NCBI RefSeq assembly: GCF_900176425.1
Contig: NZ_FWXS01000010.1
Span: 62,001 to 126,000, forward strand
DNA: 64,000 nt
Direction: 5' to 3'
Source: Moheibacter sediminis
GTDB lineage: Bacteria > Bacteroidota > Bacteroidia > Flavobacteriales > Weeksellaceae
Part shown: positions 1 through 8,097 of the stretch, one piece after another
Position numbering within the stretch: the first letter of the stretch is position 1
Layout: each line of letters starts with the position of its first letter
The notes under the pieces: model-generated
What the model was told of the DNA's origin: nothing
Databases searched by the model: none
Seen by the model: the letters and a program-made list of their open reading frames with translations, nothing else
Translations under genes and position numbers: made by a program

Positions 1-131
1 CCGGTGTTGGAAATGATTTGGAAGAAGGGAAATCTTATTTCGGTTCGCCCGCGGAAGAGGCAAGATCTATGTATAAGAAAATGGCTGCTAATCAGATTTT
101 AGTCAAAGAATATCTGAATAGAAAAAAATAA
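1..131 (+). CDS. C-terminal end of a hexapeptide-repeat acyltransferase-like protein (partial)
   Basis: Only the last 42 codons are present, ending in TAA at 129-131; the gene begins left of the window. The tail reads GVGNDLEEGKSYFGSPAEEA and then a Lys-rich helix ending NRKK. A short beta-turn stretch with a G-x-P-A element followed by a terminal helix is what is seen at the end of left-handed beta-helix acyltransferases such as LpxD. This is inference from a short piece, and another hexapeptide transferase is possible. A strong hairpin follows the stop directly. Confidence 0.4.
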   Translation, partial: GVGNDLEEGKSYFGSPAEEARSMYKKMAANQILVKEYLNRKK

Positions 132-156
132 AAGGCTTTCATTCCGAAAGCCTTTT
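131..156. terminator. Bidirectional rho-independent terminator
   Basis: The arms aaaggctttc (131-140) and gaaagccttt (146-155) enclose a 5-nt loop and are flanked by A-rich and T-rich runs. It lies between two convergent genes (ends at 131 and 182) and can serve both. Confidence 0.85.
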
Positions 157-181
157 ATTTAAATATTGTTAAATGGTAAGT

Positions 182-1237
182 TTATAAAAATTCAAAACCT
201 TTAACAGTATTTGCCGGAGCAACCTGTACATTTAAAACTTTTCCATTTGCATCCATTATAAACACTACAATCTCTAATTTGTTTACGTCTAAAGAGGTAT
301 AATTACTTGTAGCTAAATTAGGCAGTTCTATAATGTTTCCATACATAGATTGTCCCGATGGTAAAGCTTTACCAGCAATATTAGGGGTAGCATACCCGCG
401 AAGCGTGTGATTATGAACAAAATTTACGAGGGGATTTGTACCTCCGAATAATCCATTACTACCAGTGTAATAATTTACCTGATTTTCAACTAATCCGTTT
501 TCTAAGATATAAATACCATATTTTAAAGATTGATTGTAGTTAGCTCCAAAAGCAAAACGAACACTTACAGTACCATTATTTTCATCTAATTGAGAAGAAA
601 TAGAAATACCGATGGTTGAATTGGCATTGATTTTACTGGTTACCTCTTCGAGATTTTCATTTTCATTTATTGACCATACTGCTGACCTGTTGATAAACGC
701 TGTCGGATAACCTCCAAAATTAGGAACCAGGTTCTCTAATTGTGCATATTCTGGTATCTGGAATGAGTCACCACTATGAACACCAATAGGAACTACTTTA
801 TTAGTAATCTCGCTTAATTTTACAAAAGCATCCATTACACGAGGACAGTATCCGCACCATGTTCCGGTAAAGTCTTCTACCATAACTTTATGAGTAAATT
901 TGTTTTTTTCAGAAACTGCCAAAGAAATAGTATTACTCGTGGAATTGTCCTTTTGAGCGTACACTTCATAAGTTCCCGGTTCTGTTGGTGAAAATTCATT
1001 TCCTATAATAGGTGTGTCATTTACATAAATAGTGCTGGAAGAAGTTATATCCTCGTTTTGACTATTTTCCACAGTAAATTCAAATTTTCCCTCACCAAAA
1101 GGTATTGATGTTTCAGAGAGATTTGATGTAAGTTCAATAGTATTATTTGAACCACTTCCTTCATCGTCGCTACACGAATAAACAGCAAAAGTGAAAAGTA
1201 ATACCATTACAAATCGGATAGATTTTTTGTAATTCAT
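182..1237 (-). CDS. Omp28-like thioredoxin-fold lipoprotein (CGYC)
   Basis: A 351-residue protein with a lipoprotein signal (hydrophobic segment 8-20, lipidation Cys22 in YSC, then an acidic Ser/Asn stretch). Residues 33-110 look like an Ig-like beta domain and from about 117 an Omp28-type thioredoxin-like domain follows, with the motif EDFTGTWCGYCP (Cys128, Cys131) and later a cis-Pro-like GGYPTAFINR. It is probably anchored in the outer membrane or at the surface. A redox role is inferred from the CxxC; Omp28 family members have no well-defined reaction. The gene is a diverged paralogue of the lipoprotein at 2735-3862 with the same domain order. It is divergent from the lysine aminotransferase gene across a 120-bp AT-rich spacer. 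Confidence 0.85.
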   Translation of the reverse strand: MNYKKSIRFVMVLLFTFAVYSCSDDEGSGSNNTIELTSNLSETSIPFGEGKFEFTVENSQNEDITSSSTIYVNDTPIIGNEFSPTEPGTYEVYAQKDNSTSNTISLAVSEKNKFTHKVMVEDFTGTWCGYCPRVMDAFVKLSEITNKVVPIGVHSGDSFQIPEYAQLENLVPNFGGYPTAFINRSAVWSINENENLEEVTSKINANSTIGISISSQLDENNGTVSVRFAFGANYNQSLKYGIYILENGLVENQVNYYTGSNGLFGGTNPLVNFVHNHTLRGYATPNIAGKALPSGQSMYGNIIELPNLATSNYTSLDVNKLEIVVFIMDANGKVLNVQVAPANTVKGFEFL

Positions 1238-1317
1238 AGAGTTTATTTTAATTGGTTAATTAATTCTTAACGTAACTTCTTTATAAATATTGTGTTAATA
1301 ATTTAATGAAGAATCAT

Positions 1318-1325
1318 TAAGTTTG
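1318..1325 (+). promoter_or_regulatory. Putative -7 promoter box for lysine 6-aminotransferase
   Basis: TAAGTTTG matches the Bacteroidota -7 consensus TAnnTTTG exactly and lies 32 bp before the start codon. I see no TTG at the usual -33 spacing (the nearest, at 1290-1292, is 25 bp away), so this is a partial match. Confidence 0.45.
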
Positions 1326-1357
1326 CAACGCGCAAAAATCAAGCAATACAATAATAT

Positions 1358-2656
1358 ATGGAAGTAGCAACACAAACCGTACATGACCGATTGGGTAAAC
1401 ACATCTTGGCAGATGGTTATCCGATGGTAATGGACATAGAAAAATCACACGGTTCTTATATCGTAGATCAAAACGGAGACGAATACCTGGACATGTTCAG
1501 CATGTTTGCTTCCGCTTCAATTGGTTACAACCATCCGCATTTGGTTAGAAATATTGAGTTTTTAGGAAAAATGGCAATCAACAAACCAACCGTTTCTGAT
1601 GTTTATACAGAAGAATATGCAGAATTTGTAGATACATTCAGCCGTGTGGCGATCCCTGCTGAATTGCAATATGCATTCTTTGTAGAAGGCGGAGCCTTAG
1701 CTGTTGAAAATGCTTTGAAAGCTGCTTTTGACTGGAAAACAAGATTGAACAAATCAAAAGGAATAGACAAAGAAGCCGGTGGCGTAATTCATTTTCAGCA
1801 GGCATTTCACGGACGTTCAGGTTATACTTTGACATTGACCAATACAAAAGACCCGAGAAAACACATGTTTTTCCCGAAGTTCAATTGGCCAAGAATAATT
1901 AATCCGAAAATGTACTTTCCGGAAACGCAAGAAGGTTTAGAAAAAACTATTGAACAAGAAAAATTGGCGGTTGAACAAATCATAAATGCTTTGACTGAAA
2001 ATCCAAATGAAATCGCTTGTATCATTATAGAAACCATTCAGGCAGAAGGTGGAGACAATTATTTCAGAAATGAATTTTTCAAAGAATTGAGAAGAATCTG
2101 TGATGAACATGAAATCCTTTTCATTTTAGATGAAGTTCAGACCGGAATAGCTTTGACAGGTAAAATGTGGGGGTACCAGAACTATGATGTGATTCCAGAT
2201 GTGATTTCATTCGGAAAGAAAACTCAGGTTTGTGGAATTTTGGCAAACAAAGAAAAATTAGATATCGTACCTGATAATGTATTCAAAGAATCAAGCCGAA
2301 TCAATTCTACTTTCGGTGGAAACTACATCGATATGCTTCGCTTCAAATTGATTTTGGAAGTAATCGAACAAGAAAATTTATTGGAAAATGTGAACGTTCA
2401 GGGTGAATTCTTGAAAGGAGAATTGGATAAAATTGAATCTGATTTTGCAAACGTTACCAACGTTCGCGGAATGGGACTTTTCTTGGCTTTTGATTTGCCT
2501 TCAGATGCAGAAAGAAATGAAGTTGTGAAAAAAGCAATGGAAAAGAAATTAATCCTTTTGACTTGTGGCGAAAGAACGATTCGTTTTCGTCCGCACTTGA
2601 ATGTTACACGCGAAGATTTAGAAAAAACAATCACCATCGTAAGAGAAATTTTATAA
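1358..2656 (+). CDS. lat: L-lysine 6-aminotransferase (PLP, class III)
   Basis: Transfers the epsilon-amino group of L-lysine to 2-oxoglutarate, giving glutamate and allysine, which cyclises to piperideine-6-carboxylate. The 432-residue length and the sequence fit the lysine epsilon-aminotransferase family: N-terminal DRLGKHILADGYP, a substrate loop around NSTFGGNYIDMLR, the cofactor Asp in LDEVQTG (Asp258), and the Schiff-base lysine in SFGKKTQVCG (Lys287 or Lys288). The enzyme is cytoplasmic. No partner such as an aldehyde dehydrogenase or saccharopine enzyme lies nearby, so the catabolic or biosynthetic route cannot be read from context. The gene stands alone with its own terminator, between two Omp28 lipoprotein genes. 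Confidence 0.93.
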   Translation: MEVATQTVHDRLGKHILADGYPMVMDIEKSHGSYIVDQNGDEYLDMFSMFASASIGYNHPHLVRNIEFLGKMAINKPTVSDVYTEEYAEFVDTFSRVAIPAELQYAFFVEGGALAVENALKAAFDWKTRLNKSKGIDKEAGGVIHFQQAFHGRSGYTLTLTNTKDPRKHMFFPKFNWPRIINPKMYFPETQEGLEKTIEQEKLAVEQIINALTENPNEIACIIIETIQAEGGDNYFRNEFFKELRRICDEHEILFILDEVQTGIALTGKMWGYQNYDVIPDVISFGKKTQVCGILANKEKLDIVPDNVFKESSRINSTFGGNYIDMLRFKLILEVIEQENLLENVNVQGEFLKGELDKIESDFANVTNVRGMGLFLAFDLPSDAERNEVVKKAMEKKLILLTCGERTIRFRPHLNVTREDLEKTITIVREIL

Positions 2657-2680
2657 TAAATTTAGAATTTATAAAGCATA

Positions 2681-2710
2681 AAAAAGTCCCGAATCAATTC
2701 GGGACTTTTT
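2681..2710. terminator. Rho-independent terminator, bidirectional
   Basis: Perfect 13-bp arms aaaaagtcccgaa (2681-2693) and ttcgggacttttt (2698-2710) enclose a 4-nt loop. It lies between convergent genes lat and the Omp28 lipoprotein at 2735. Confidence 0.9.
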
Positions 2711-2734
2711 GTTTTCAATATTGTGAGACTTGAA

Positions 2735-3862
2735 TTAATCAAAATCTTGGTTCGTACCAACCTTCGCACTTTGAACATTGATTACACCTCTAGTTTTAAT
2801 CTGGTTTCCATTCCCTAAAACAAATGCAACAACGCTCAAATTAGAGGCATTAGTTACATTAGCTGGAAGCGTTACATTAAACGGTTTTGTATAAACAGCT
2901 CCATTTGAAATCTGGTTTGTCGGGATGATATCACCATAAATGTCAGTGAATGATTTTAACAGGACATGGTTGTGTGTAAACCCTTGTATTGGATGAGGCA
3001 TGCTTGAGTAATTATATTCAGGATCACAATTAGATCCAGATCCGCTGAAATAATTATATTGATTATGTATCAAACCATCTTCCACCAAAACTACCACCAA
3101 GCGTGCTTCCGGAACAACATCCGTGGAAAATCCAACTTTTACATTGATGCTTAAGCTGCTACCGCTTAGAGAAGAATTAATTGCTAATCCCAACGGAGCA
3201 GATTGATTTAAATAAGTATCGACTTGAGGATAATAAACTTCCCGCGTATTAGGGCAAGGGTGTTGTTGCTGAAATTGATCTAAAGTGTGAATTCTATTGA
3301 TTTTACCGGCAGGAGCAGCTCCAGCCCCGTAATTAGCAGTACTCGCCATATCTAAAGCGTACTCATAAACCCATGGGTCTTGTGGAGTGCCCTGCGTATG
3401 TATTGCAATTGGAATTATTTTGTCACTGTAATCAGTTAAATAATGCATAATAGAATTCATTCTTGGACACCATCCACACCAAGTTCCGGTATAGTCTTCC
3501 AATAATACTTTTTGAGTGTACTGTGACGGTATGACATCAGTAGAAGCAAACGTACTTGTGCTGCTGTTCTTGCCATTGTAAGATGCATAAACTTCATTGG
3601 TTTCATTTACTTCAGTCGGTATAAATGAGCTCCCTTCGATCTGCTGACCGTTTACAAAATAAACCGCATCAGAGGTAATGTCTCCTGCAATACTTGATGA
3701 AGCCGTAAATGTAATTTGAGACCCTACCGGAACCGACATTGCACTCATTGTCATTTGAATCGATTCGTCTGCTAAATCTTCCTCAGTTCCACAACTTAAC
3801 AGTAAGCCTGAAAATAAAGCGAGAAAAATAAATGTGTGTGTTAGATTATTTAATTTTTTCAT
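2735..3862 (-). CDS. Omp28-like thioredoxin-fold lipoprotein (CGWC)
   Basis: A 375-residue protein with a lipoprotein signal (GLLLSC, Cys24). Residues 35-105 form an Ig-like module with the same phrase order as the protein at 182-1237 (YFVNGQ..SFIPTEV). An Omp28-type thioredoxin-like domain follows from about 118 with EDYTGTWCGWCP (Cys129, Cys132). Unlike its paralogue it carries extra Cys residues (HPCPNTREV and GSNCDPE), which could form further disulfides. Expected location is the outer membrane or surface. It diverges from the TlpA gene at 3921 across a 58-bp spacer holding a near-palindromic gctaatttagc that could serve promoters on both strands. Enzymatic function is unknown; thiol-disulfide exchange is inferred. 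Confidence 0.85.
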   Translation of the reverse strand: MKKLNNLTHTFIFLALFSGLLLSCGTEEDLADESIQMTMSAMSVPVGSQITFTASSSIAGDITSDAVYFVNGQQIEGSSFIPTEVNETNEVYASYNGKNSSTSTFASTDVIPSQYTQKVLLEDYTGTWCGWCPRMNSIMHYLTDYSDKIIPIAIHTQGTPQDPWVYEYALDMASTANYGAGAAPAGKINRIHTLDQFQQQHPCPNTREVYYPQVDTYLNQSAPLGLAINSSLSGSSLSINVKVGFSTDVVPEARLVVVLVEDGLIHNQYNYFSGSGSNCDPEYNYSSMPHPIQGFTHNHVLLKSFTDIYGDIIPTNQISNGAVYTKPFNVTLPANVTNASNLSVVAFVLGNGNQIKTRGVINVQSAKVGTNQDFD

Positions 3863-3920
3863 AAATTAATATTAAATTTTTGCTAATTTAGCCCAATTAA
3901 CACACAAATAAAAAATTATA

Positions 3921-4412
3921 ATGAAAAAATTAATTACACTTTTCAGTCTAATTCTGGCGATTGGGGTATTGTCGGCACAAGAGACTGAATTTCCGGATTA
4001 TTCGATTCCGGATTTGAAAGGAAGCAAAATAGATATTAAGTCTATTTCAAAAAATGAAGGAAAACCTGTTGTTTTAGCATTTTGGGCTACTTGGTGCGGA
4101 CCATGTATTTTGGAATTGAATGCCATCAATGATAAGTTTGATGATTGGAATGCTGAAACTGAATTTAAATTCTATGCAGTGTCTGTAGATGATTCAAAAA
4201 CAGTAGGGAGAGTTCAGCCGATGGTCAATGGAAAGGGTTGGCCTTTTGATATTTTATTGGATACCAATAATGAATTGAAAAGACTATTGAATTTCTCTAC
4301 ACCTCCTTACGTTGTAGTGATAAAAGATGGGAAAATCGTTTATAAACACATTGGTTACCAGCCTGGTGCGGAAGATGAGCTTTACGAAAAAATCAAAGAA
4401 TACTCTAACTAG
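3921..4412 (+). CDS. TlpA-family periplasmic thioredoxin-like protein
   Basis: A 163-residue thioredoxin-fold protein with a Sec signal peptide (cleavage after LSAQ, residue 20). The AhpC/TSA-Redoxin-type fold has a classical active site FWATWCGPC (Cys59, Cys62) and a cis-Pro region FSTPPYVVV. Family members reduce disulfides in the periplasm. It starts a co-directional group with the DUF6029 gene (76 bp on) and the Omp28 T9SS cargo gene, which suggests these act together. What supplies its electrons (for example a DsbD/CcdA-type protein) is not in the window. Confidence 0.9.
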   Translation: MKKLITLFSLILAIGVLSAQETEFPDYSIPDLKGSKIDIKSISKNEGKPVVLAFWATWCGPCILELNAINDKFDDWNAETEFKFYAVSVDDSKTVGRVQPMVNGKGWPFDILLDTNNELKRLLNFSTPPYVVVIKDGKIVYKHIGYQPGAEDELYEKIKEYSN

Positions 4413-4416
4413 TTTT

Positions 4417-4463
4417 CAGAAAATTTATTGATTAAATTGGATTATAAATTAATCAAAATTCTG
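4417..4463. other. Intergenic hairpin between tlpA-like and DUF6029 genes
   Basis: The arms cagaa...ttgattaa (4417-4435) and ttaatcaa...ttctg (4449-4463) can fold back. There is no U-run after it, so it is less likely a terminator than an RNA-processing or stability element between two genes of one transcript. The role is inferred. Confidence 0.35.
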
Positions 4464-4488
4464 AGAATAAAATTATAATTATAAACAC

Positions 4489-6159
4489 ATGAAACAAATT
4501 TATGGTTTGATGCTTGCCTTTATAGCATCATCTGTTTCTTACGCACAAATTGATTTAGGAGCGGGAACTTTTTCTGGAGGAATTGAATCAACTTCTCAAT
4601 GGTACCAAACAGATGAAGATTTAGGATTTGAACAGCCAAACGACCCTTTTCGTTCTAATAATTACATAAGATTAGACTACAATTACGGAAAATTTTCAGC
4701 AGGTTTACAGTACGAAGCGTACTTACCAAGTGCATTACTAGGATATTCTGACAGATTTAATGATAATAAAATAGCAACTTATTATGTAAATTACAAAGGA
4801 GAACACTTAGATATAACTGCAGGTAATTTTTATGAGCAGTTTGGTAGTGGTATGGTTCTTAGAAGCTGGGAAGATCGCCAAATCGGGATTAATAATTCAA
4901 TCCGTGGTGTGCGTGTAGCTTATACGCCAAATGATTTTACCACAATTAAAGGATTGATTGGGAAGCCAAGGCTTGGTTTTGAAACTACGGAAGGAACCGT
5001 TGGTGGGTTAGACATTGAAACCAACATAGTCCGTTTATTTGACAAAGAGAATTATTCTAATTCTGTAACTGCTGGTTTCAGCTATGTAGGGCAACAGGAA
5101 AACTATACAGGAGCAATAGAAGATTTCCCGCAAAGTACAAATAATTATTCTGCAAGATTAGGATACTCAGGTAATTCAGGAGTTTACATCAATGCAGAAT
5201 ATGTTTACAAAAGCGAACGACCTTCTTTTTTCAGTCAAGTGCCCACCGAACAATATTATGATGGAAATGGTTTATTGGTTAATCTAGGCTATTCCACAAA
5301 AGGTTTCGGAATCAATACTACTTTCCGCAGATTGGAAAACATGGGAATTTTTGCACAAAGGAGTTTGAGTGAACCAGCCGAAAATTTATTTAATGAAGGA
5401 ATTGTAAATTATTTACCTGCACTGACCCGTCAACATGATTATTTATTGACAAACATATATGTATATCAGTCGCAGCCTAACATTAATTTTATAGAAAAGG
5501 AAGCAGGAGAAATTGGTGGGCAGTTGGATATTTACTATAACATGCCAAAAGGAACATTGTTGGGTGGTAAATACGGAACTAAATTGGCAGCAAACGCTTC
5601 TTACTGGAATGGTCTGAATGCAGAATTCAATGAAGCCGGAACCGAATACACTACAAACTTTTTTGATTTTGGACGAAAATTTTTCCACGATGTAAATTTT
5701 GAAGTAAATAAAAAATGGACAGATAAATTCTCATCCATCATTACTTATATGCATCAATACTATGACAAAGCAATCGTAGAAGGCGGAAATTACAGTCATA
5801 TTATTGCCAATGTAGTAGTTGGGGATTTCTTATATAAATTTAATCCAAAGAATTCAGTCCGATTTGAATTACAGCACCTTCAGACAAAAAGAGATCGTAA
5901 GAATTGGGCAGCTGCTTTAGTGGAATATAACTTGAACCAAAGATGGAATTTCTATGTAGGAGATAACTACAATTATGGAAATGATGATGAAGAAGAAAGG
6001 TTCCATTATTATATGGTAGGTGGAAGTTATGCCAAAGAATCTACACGTGTTTCCATGAATTACGGTCGCCAAAGAGGTGGGTTGATTTGTGTAGGAGGTG
6101 TGTGTAGGTATGTTCCTGAAAATACAGGATTTACACTTACATTAGTTAAAACATTTTAG
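4489..6159 (+). CDS. DUF6029-family putative outer-membrane beta-barrel
   Basis: A 556-residue protein with a Sec signal peptide (ending SVSYAQ, residue 20). The mature part is rich in alternating hydrophobic and aromatic strands and Asn/Tyr/Gly turns (for example NYIRLDYNYGKFSAGLQYEAY), and it ends in a strand with terminal Phe (GFTLTLVKTF), as outer-membrane barrels do. I assign it to DUF6029 from recall of that family's start and its TlpA/Omp28 neighbours; no biochemical role is known to me. The C-terminal GGLICVGGVCRYVP holds two Cys in a possible surface loop, which is unusual for a barrel and of interest next to CxxC proteins. It sits between tlpA-like and omp28-like genes. Confidence 0.7.
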   Translation: MKQIYGLMLAFIASSVSYAQIDLGAGTFSGGIESTSQWYQTDEDLGFEQPNDPFRSNNYIRLDYNYGKFSAGLQYEAYLPSALLGYSDRFNDNKIATYYVNYKGEHLDITAGNFYEQFGSGMVLRSWEDRQIGINNSIRGVRVAYTPNDFTTIKGLIGKPRLGFETTEGTVGGLDIETNIVRLFDKENYSNSVTAGFSYVGQQENYTGAIEDFPQSTNNYSARLGYSGNSGVYINAEYVYKSERPSFFSQVPTEQYYDGNGLLVNLGYSTKGFGINTTFRRLENMGIFAQRSLSEPAENLFNEGIVNYLPALTRQHDYLLTNIYVYQSQPNINFIEKEAGEIGGQLDIYYNMPKGTLLGGKYGTKLAANASYWNGLNAEFNEAGTEYTTNFFDFGRKFFHDVNFEVNKKWTDKFSSIITYMHQYYDKAIVEGGNYSHIIANVVVGDFLYKFNPKNSVRFELQHLQTKRDRKNWAAALVEYNLNQRWNFYVGDNYNYGNDDEEERFHYYMVGGSYAKESTRVSMNYGRQRGGLICVGGVCRYVPENTGFTLTLVKTF

Positions 6160-6212
6160 TATATTAGTAGGGTCAATATTTTTAAATAAACACACAAGAA
6201 ATAATTATTATT

Positions 6213-7883
6213 ATGAAAAACATTTTTACCAAGTTTTTGCTGGTGGGATTAGCTCCATTAGCAGCTTACGGGCAAACCATAGTAAGCACTACACCTGAGA
6301 ATAGAAAAGTTATTCTAGAGGAATTTACAGGTATAAACTGTGTATATTGTCCTCAAGGACATGTGATAGCTGAACAGATTTTAGAAAACAATCCCGGAAA
6401 AGCCTTCGCTATCAATATACACCAAGGAGGTTTTGCAACACCGCAAGGGGGGCAGCCTGATTTCCGTACACCTTTTGGAAATGCAATTGCAAATCAAACA
6501 GGTCTTACAGGATACCCTTCCGGGACAGTTAACAGACATGTATTTTTTAACAACAAAACTATTTTAGACAGAGGTCAGTGGGCGAGTTCAGCAAATCAGT
6601 TGCTCAACTTACCTTCTTATGTCAACATGGCTGTAGAAGCAAGCGTTGACATTGATACGCGTGTGTTAACTGTCCATGTAGAATCTTATTATACAGGAGA
6701 CAGTCCGCAATCAACTAATCGCTTAAATGTTGCTTTGTTGCAAAACAACACTACAGGGCCTCAAACAGGAGGTAATCAAGGTAACAACTATAACCACATG
6801 CGTAGATTAGTTCATTTGATTACCGGTCAATGGGGAGAAGAAGTTACTACAACAACTACAGGTAGTTTTGTAAACAAAAATTATACTTATACGATTCCTG
6901 AAAGTTACAATAACATACCTGCAATTTTATCCAATTTGGAAATTGTAGTTTTTATGTCTGAATCACAACAGGAGATAATTAGTGGTAATGGAACATTTCC
7001 TGCGCTTATAGGTCTTGAGCATGAAAATGATGCTTCGATAAAACAAATACGTGAGATTCCAAAATCTTGTACTGGAAATGCTTCACCAATTGTAGAAATT
7101 GAAAATTTAGGAGGAAATCTTATTACTTCTTTGACTTTTAATTATTCAATCAATTCGGGAGAACCATTAAGCTATACTTGGACAGGAACAATTGCTCCTT
7201 TGGTAACTAAAGAAATTCAACTTCCTGAAATTGTATATAGTGCCCAAGAAACAAATACGTTGAGTGTATCTATTCAGGATGATGAGAATTCAGAAAATAA
7301 TCAGCTTTCTCTAGATTTCTTAAATGCGATTTCTACAGAGTCTACAACTCTTACTCTTGAAATCCATACTGATGGTTTTGGAAATCAGACACGTTGGAAT
7401 ATTCGTAACTCAAATAACCAAACAATAAAGTCAGGTTATGGATATGGAAATAACCAAACCTACACTGAAACAATAGACTTACCTGCAAATGACTGTTACA
7501 CACTTAATGTAATAGATGTATCAAATAATGGTGGAGCAGCCATATCTTTGAAAGATGAAAACGGAGTGATATTAAGCGAATCTGACGGAAATTATGGATC
7601 AGGATACTCTGAGGATTTTGCAAAAGGTGCGTTAGGAGTTGATGATCTTAGTTCATTAGAGATCAGTGTATATCCAAACCCAACTACAGGAATTGTAAAT
7701 ATCAATTCAAAAGTACCAAATGCTCAAATTGAAGTATTTGATGCTTCAGGAAGAAAAATGTATTCTGTGAACTCAACTAAACAATTAACGACAATAGATT
7801 TATCATCTTATGGTAAAGGAATCTATTTAGTTAAAGTTGCTGAGGGTAAAAATATCATTACTAAAAAAGTAATAGTGAAATAA
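6213..7883 (+). CDS. Omp28-like thioredoxin-fold T9SS cargo (CVYC), copy 1
   Basis: A 556-residue secreted protein. Signal peptide 1-20 (AAYGQ); Omp28-type thioredoxin-like domain about 25-270 with EEFTGINCVYCPQGH (Cys43, Cys46) and a cis-Pro-like TGYPSGTVNRH; middle beta-sandwich region about 285-370; a second beta-sandwich about 375-465; and a T9SS type A sorting domain about 484-556 (VYPNPTTGIVNI ... KKVIVK). It should be exported across the outer membrane by T9SS. The protein at 8098 is a close tandem paralogue with the same domain order. The start is 53 bp after the DUF6029 stop, consistent with co-transcription, and a strong terminator follows. Confidence 0.88.
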   Translation: MKNIFTKFLLVGLAPLAAYGQTIVSTTPENRKVILEEFTGINCVYCPQGHVIAEQILENNPGKAFAINIHQGGFATPQGGQPDFRTPFGNAIANQTGLTGYPSGTVNRHVFFNNKTILDRGQWASSANQLLNLPSYVNMAVEASVDIDTRVLTVHVESYYTGDSPQSTNRLNVALLQNNTTGPQTGGNQGNNYNHMRRLVHLITGQWGEEVTTTTTGSFVNKNYTYTIPESYNNIPAILSNLEIVVFMSESQQEIISGNGTFPALIGLEHENDASIKQIREIPKSCTGNASPIVEIENLGGNLITSLTFNYSINSGEPLSYTWTGTIAPLVTKEIQLPEIVYSAQETNTLSVSIQDDENSENNQLSLDFLNAISTESTTLTLEIHTDGFGNQTRWNIRNSNNQTIKSGYGYGNNQTYTETIDLPANDCYTLNVIDVSNNGGAAISLKDENGVILSESDGNYGSGYSEDFAKGALGVDDLSSLEISVYPNPTTGIVNINSKVPNAQIEVFDASGRKMYSVNSTKQLTTIDLSSYGKGIYLVKVAEGKNIITKKVIVK

Positions 7884-7903
7884 ATTTTTAAACAGAAAAT
7901 TTC

Positions 7904-7936
7904 AAAAGCAGTCAATCAATTCGATTGACTGCTTTT
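7904..7936 (+). terminator. Rho-independent terminator
   Basis: The perfect 14-bp arms aaaagcagtcaatc (7904-7917) and gattgactgctttt (7923-7936) are followed by a T-run. This ends the tlpA-like/DUF6029/omp28 unit. Confidence 0.92.
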
Positions 7937-8033
7937 TTTATACACTCATGAATAATTGAATTTGTTAAAATTACTCATAATGCGCTGTTTAGTTAAAACA
8001 ACATAACTTTAAGTTATAATAAAAAAAAATTAA

Positions 8034-8041
8034 TATATTTG
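8034..8041 (+). promoter_or_regulatory. Putative -7 promoter box for Omp28 cargo copy 2
   Basis: TATATTTG is an exact TAnnTTTG match 56 bp before the start codon and downstream of a strong terminator, so the gene needs its own promoter. The leader then carries the motif aattaacacacaaat (8074-8088), which also precedes the gene at 3921. Confidence 0.55.
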
Positions 8042-8097
8042 TGTTTATGTAGATTTTATACATACTTTAACATAATTAACACACAAATTACAATTTT

